The notes under the pieces were generated by a model. It had not been told where the DNA came from. It searched no databases and worked only from the letters and a program-made list of their open reading frames with translations. Position numbers and translations under genes: made by a program. Of a stretch of 34,777 nt of DNA, positions 34,205 through 34,777 are shown piece by piece. Within the stretch, counting starts at the first letter, position 1. Each line of letters begins with the position of its first letter. This DNA is from an uncultured Burkholderiales bacterium (GTDB lineage: Bacteria; Pseudomonadota; Gammaproteobacteria; Burkholderiales; Burkholderiaceae_C), in contig CAIMUZ010000169.1 of NCBI GenBank assembly GCA_903844775.1, positions 1 through 34,777 on the forward strand, written 5' to 3'.

Positions 34205-34605
34205 GAAAAACCTCTGTCAAAGTTAACAAGACCTACGCACTGCGCTGGTATCTCTTCACTCAAACAATACAGGCCTCCTGTCCGTAAATGGTCAATCTAG
34301 TCAACAAATTGGTCAGTGCTTTCACCAAATTATTGATAAATAATATTGTCAGACCATTTAACTGGACAGAGGACTTACCCTAGTTTTTGCAAATTAAAGG
34401 TTCGCGACCAGCAGAGGCTTAATTAGTTGAACTCAGTTATCGACGTATCGGGGTAAAACTCTTCAAAAGTGAGCGCCATTTGTGCCTCAGGCAGTGCTGA
34501 TTTTTTGGAGCGCCTCATTGTTCAAGAGGGTGATGGTGAGCTCCGTCATTTGCCAGGTCGTAGACGCCGATAAGCATTGCTTTTTAGTTGCACAGACAAT
34601 TCATC
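34205..34605. other. Intergenic region without a supportable gene
   Basis: About 400 bases between the GntR start and the LivH-like fragment. The first 160 are AT-rich and hold the candidate operators. From about 34440 the composition resembles coding DNA, but every frame is broken by stops within about 20-30 codons. I see no RNA gene, repeat or convincing small protein; it may be decayed coding sequence. Confidence 0.6.
34286..34361. promoter_or_regulatory. Candidate GntR operator cluster upstream of the leftward operon
   Basis: TTGTCAGACCA at 34346-34356 matches the FadR-type consensus TNGTNNNACNA. AAATGGTC occurs at 34286-34293 and, reversed, at 34352-34359, with the variant AAATTGGTC at 34306-34314. 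These lie 80-155 bases before the regulator start, where its promoter should be. Binding by the regulator at 33485-34204 is inferred. Confidence 0.45.
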
Positions 34606-34607
34606 TG

Positions 34608-34777
34608 CGTACTGGCACAACACAGTGGTTGTGCCATTACTAGGTGGTCTCTGTGTTGGTCTTGGGATGGCTTTTCAAGCGCGGCTTGGTTGACCCTCTG
34701 TTTAAGTACGGCATGATGCCCATCGTGGTGGCCACCATCGGTTTGTCGATTGCCATGCGCAATGGTGTGCGCGCGGC
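34608..34777 (+). pseudogene. LivH-like permease fragment (frameshifted, runs off right edge)
   Basis: From 34644 a frame reads VLVLGWLFKRGLVDPLFKYG then MMPIVVATIGLSIAMRNG, the pattern around residue 60-100 of LivH permeases (L-x-R-P-L ... ATIGLS-x-x-x-x-N). A TAG lies immediately before it in the same frame. Hydrophobic LivH-like residues (YWHNTVVVPLLGGL) continue upstream in a different frame. The N-terminal 50-60 residues, with the NFAHG motif, are not found. So this looks like a decayed or 5'-truncated copy, though a sequencing frameshift is possible. It is a different lineage from the LivH at 20807-21697. Confidence 0.5.

Noticed and set aside
34515-34577. 20-codon minus-strand ORF beginning MLIGVYDLAN
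   Set aside because: Too short, no ribosome site and no recognisable relative; could equally be chance or remnant sequence.

Overview
The window reads like a chromosomal catabolic region of a betaproteobacterium, most likely Burkholderiales. The reasons are a Bug/TctC-type periplasmic receptor, branched-chain-type ABC transporters with catabolic CoA genes, and the style of the acyl-CoA genes. The order is an inference from gene content; no rRNA or housekeeping marker is present. It splits into two blocks that converge on a hairpin terminator at about 11.6 kb and differ in base composition: 60-base spot counts gave 27/60 and 21/60 G+C on the left against 31/60 and 40/60 on the right.

Left block (1-11.6 kb, AT-richer). 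A GntR/FCD regulator is translationally coupled (TAATG) to a MmgE/PrpD-family gene that leaves the window at the left edge. Reading the other way are a periplasmic substrate-binding protein, a TauD/TfdA-type Fe(II)/2-oxoglutarate dioxygenase, an acyl-CoA/acetyl-CoA synthetase-like ligase, an AtuA-family (DUF1446) protein overlapping a DUF4387 protein, an NAD-dependent epimerase-type SDR, an aldehyde dehydrogenase and a classical SDR. The divergent promoter region holds a 20-bp inverted repeat (19 of 20 positions matching) with TTGTATACAA-type operator cores.

Junction (11.56-11.78 kb). A sequence with the conserved spacing of a tRNA 3' end (T-arm, acceptor strand, ACCA) is followed by a strong hairpin terminator. 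Immediately beyond it lies the first ~39 codons of an enoyl-CoA hydratase gene, cut off. This looks like an attachment-site scar or rearrangement boundary.

Right block (11.66-34.2 kb). All genes are on the minus strand and most overlap by 1-4 bases, so it is probably one or two long operons. In transcription order: GntR/FCD regulator, hydantoinase/oxoprolinase-type subunits A and B, acyl-CoA dehydrogenase, enoyl-CoA hydratase, class III CoA-transferase, a thiolase-fold protein lacking the usual nucleophilic Cys, its DUF35 zinc-ribbon partner, a TctC-type receptor, an SDR, a complete branched-chain-type ABC transporter (SBP, LivH, LivM, LivG, LivF), an AtuA-family protein with a separate AtuA-C-type small protein, a second enoyl-CoA hydratase, an aminoglycoside-phosphotransferase-like protein, an acyl-CoA ligase, a MaoC hydratase, an SDR and the hydratase stump. 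Upstream is an untranslated region with candidate GntR operators, then a LivH-like fragment at the right edge.

Taken together, the two blocks look like parallel uptake-plus-CoA-degradation modules. Each has a GntR regulator, a paralogous substrate-binding protein, a CoA ligase, SDRs and an AtuA-family protein with a small partner of a different type (DUF4387 on the left, AtuA-C on the right). Only the right block has the permease and ATPases. The substrate cannot be named from sequence: AtuA points loosely to branched/isoprenoid acids, but no geranyl-CoA carboxylase genes are present.
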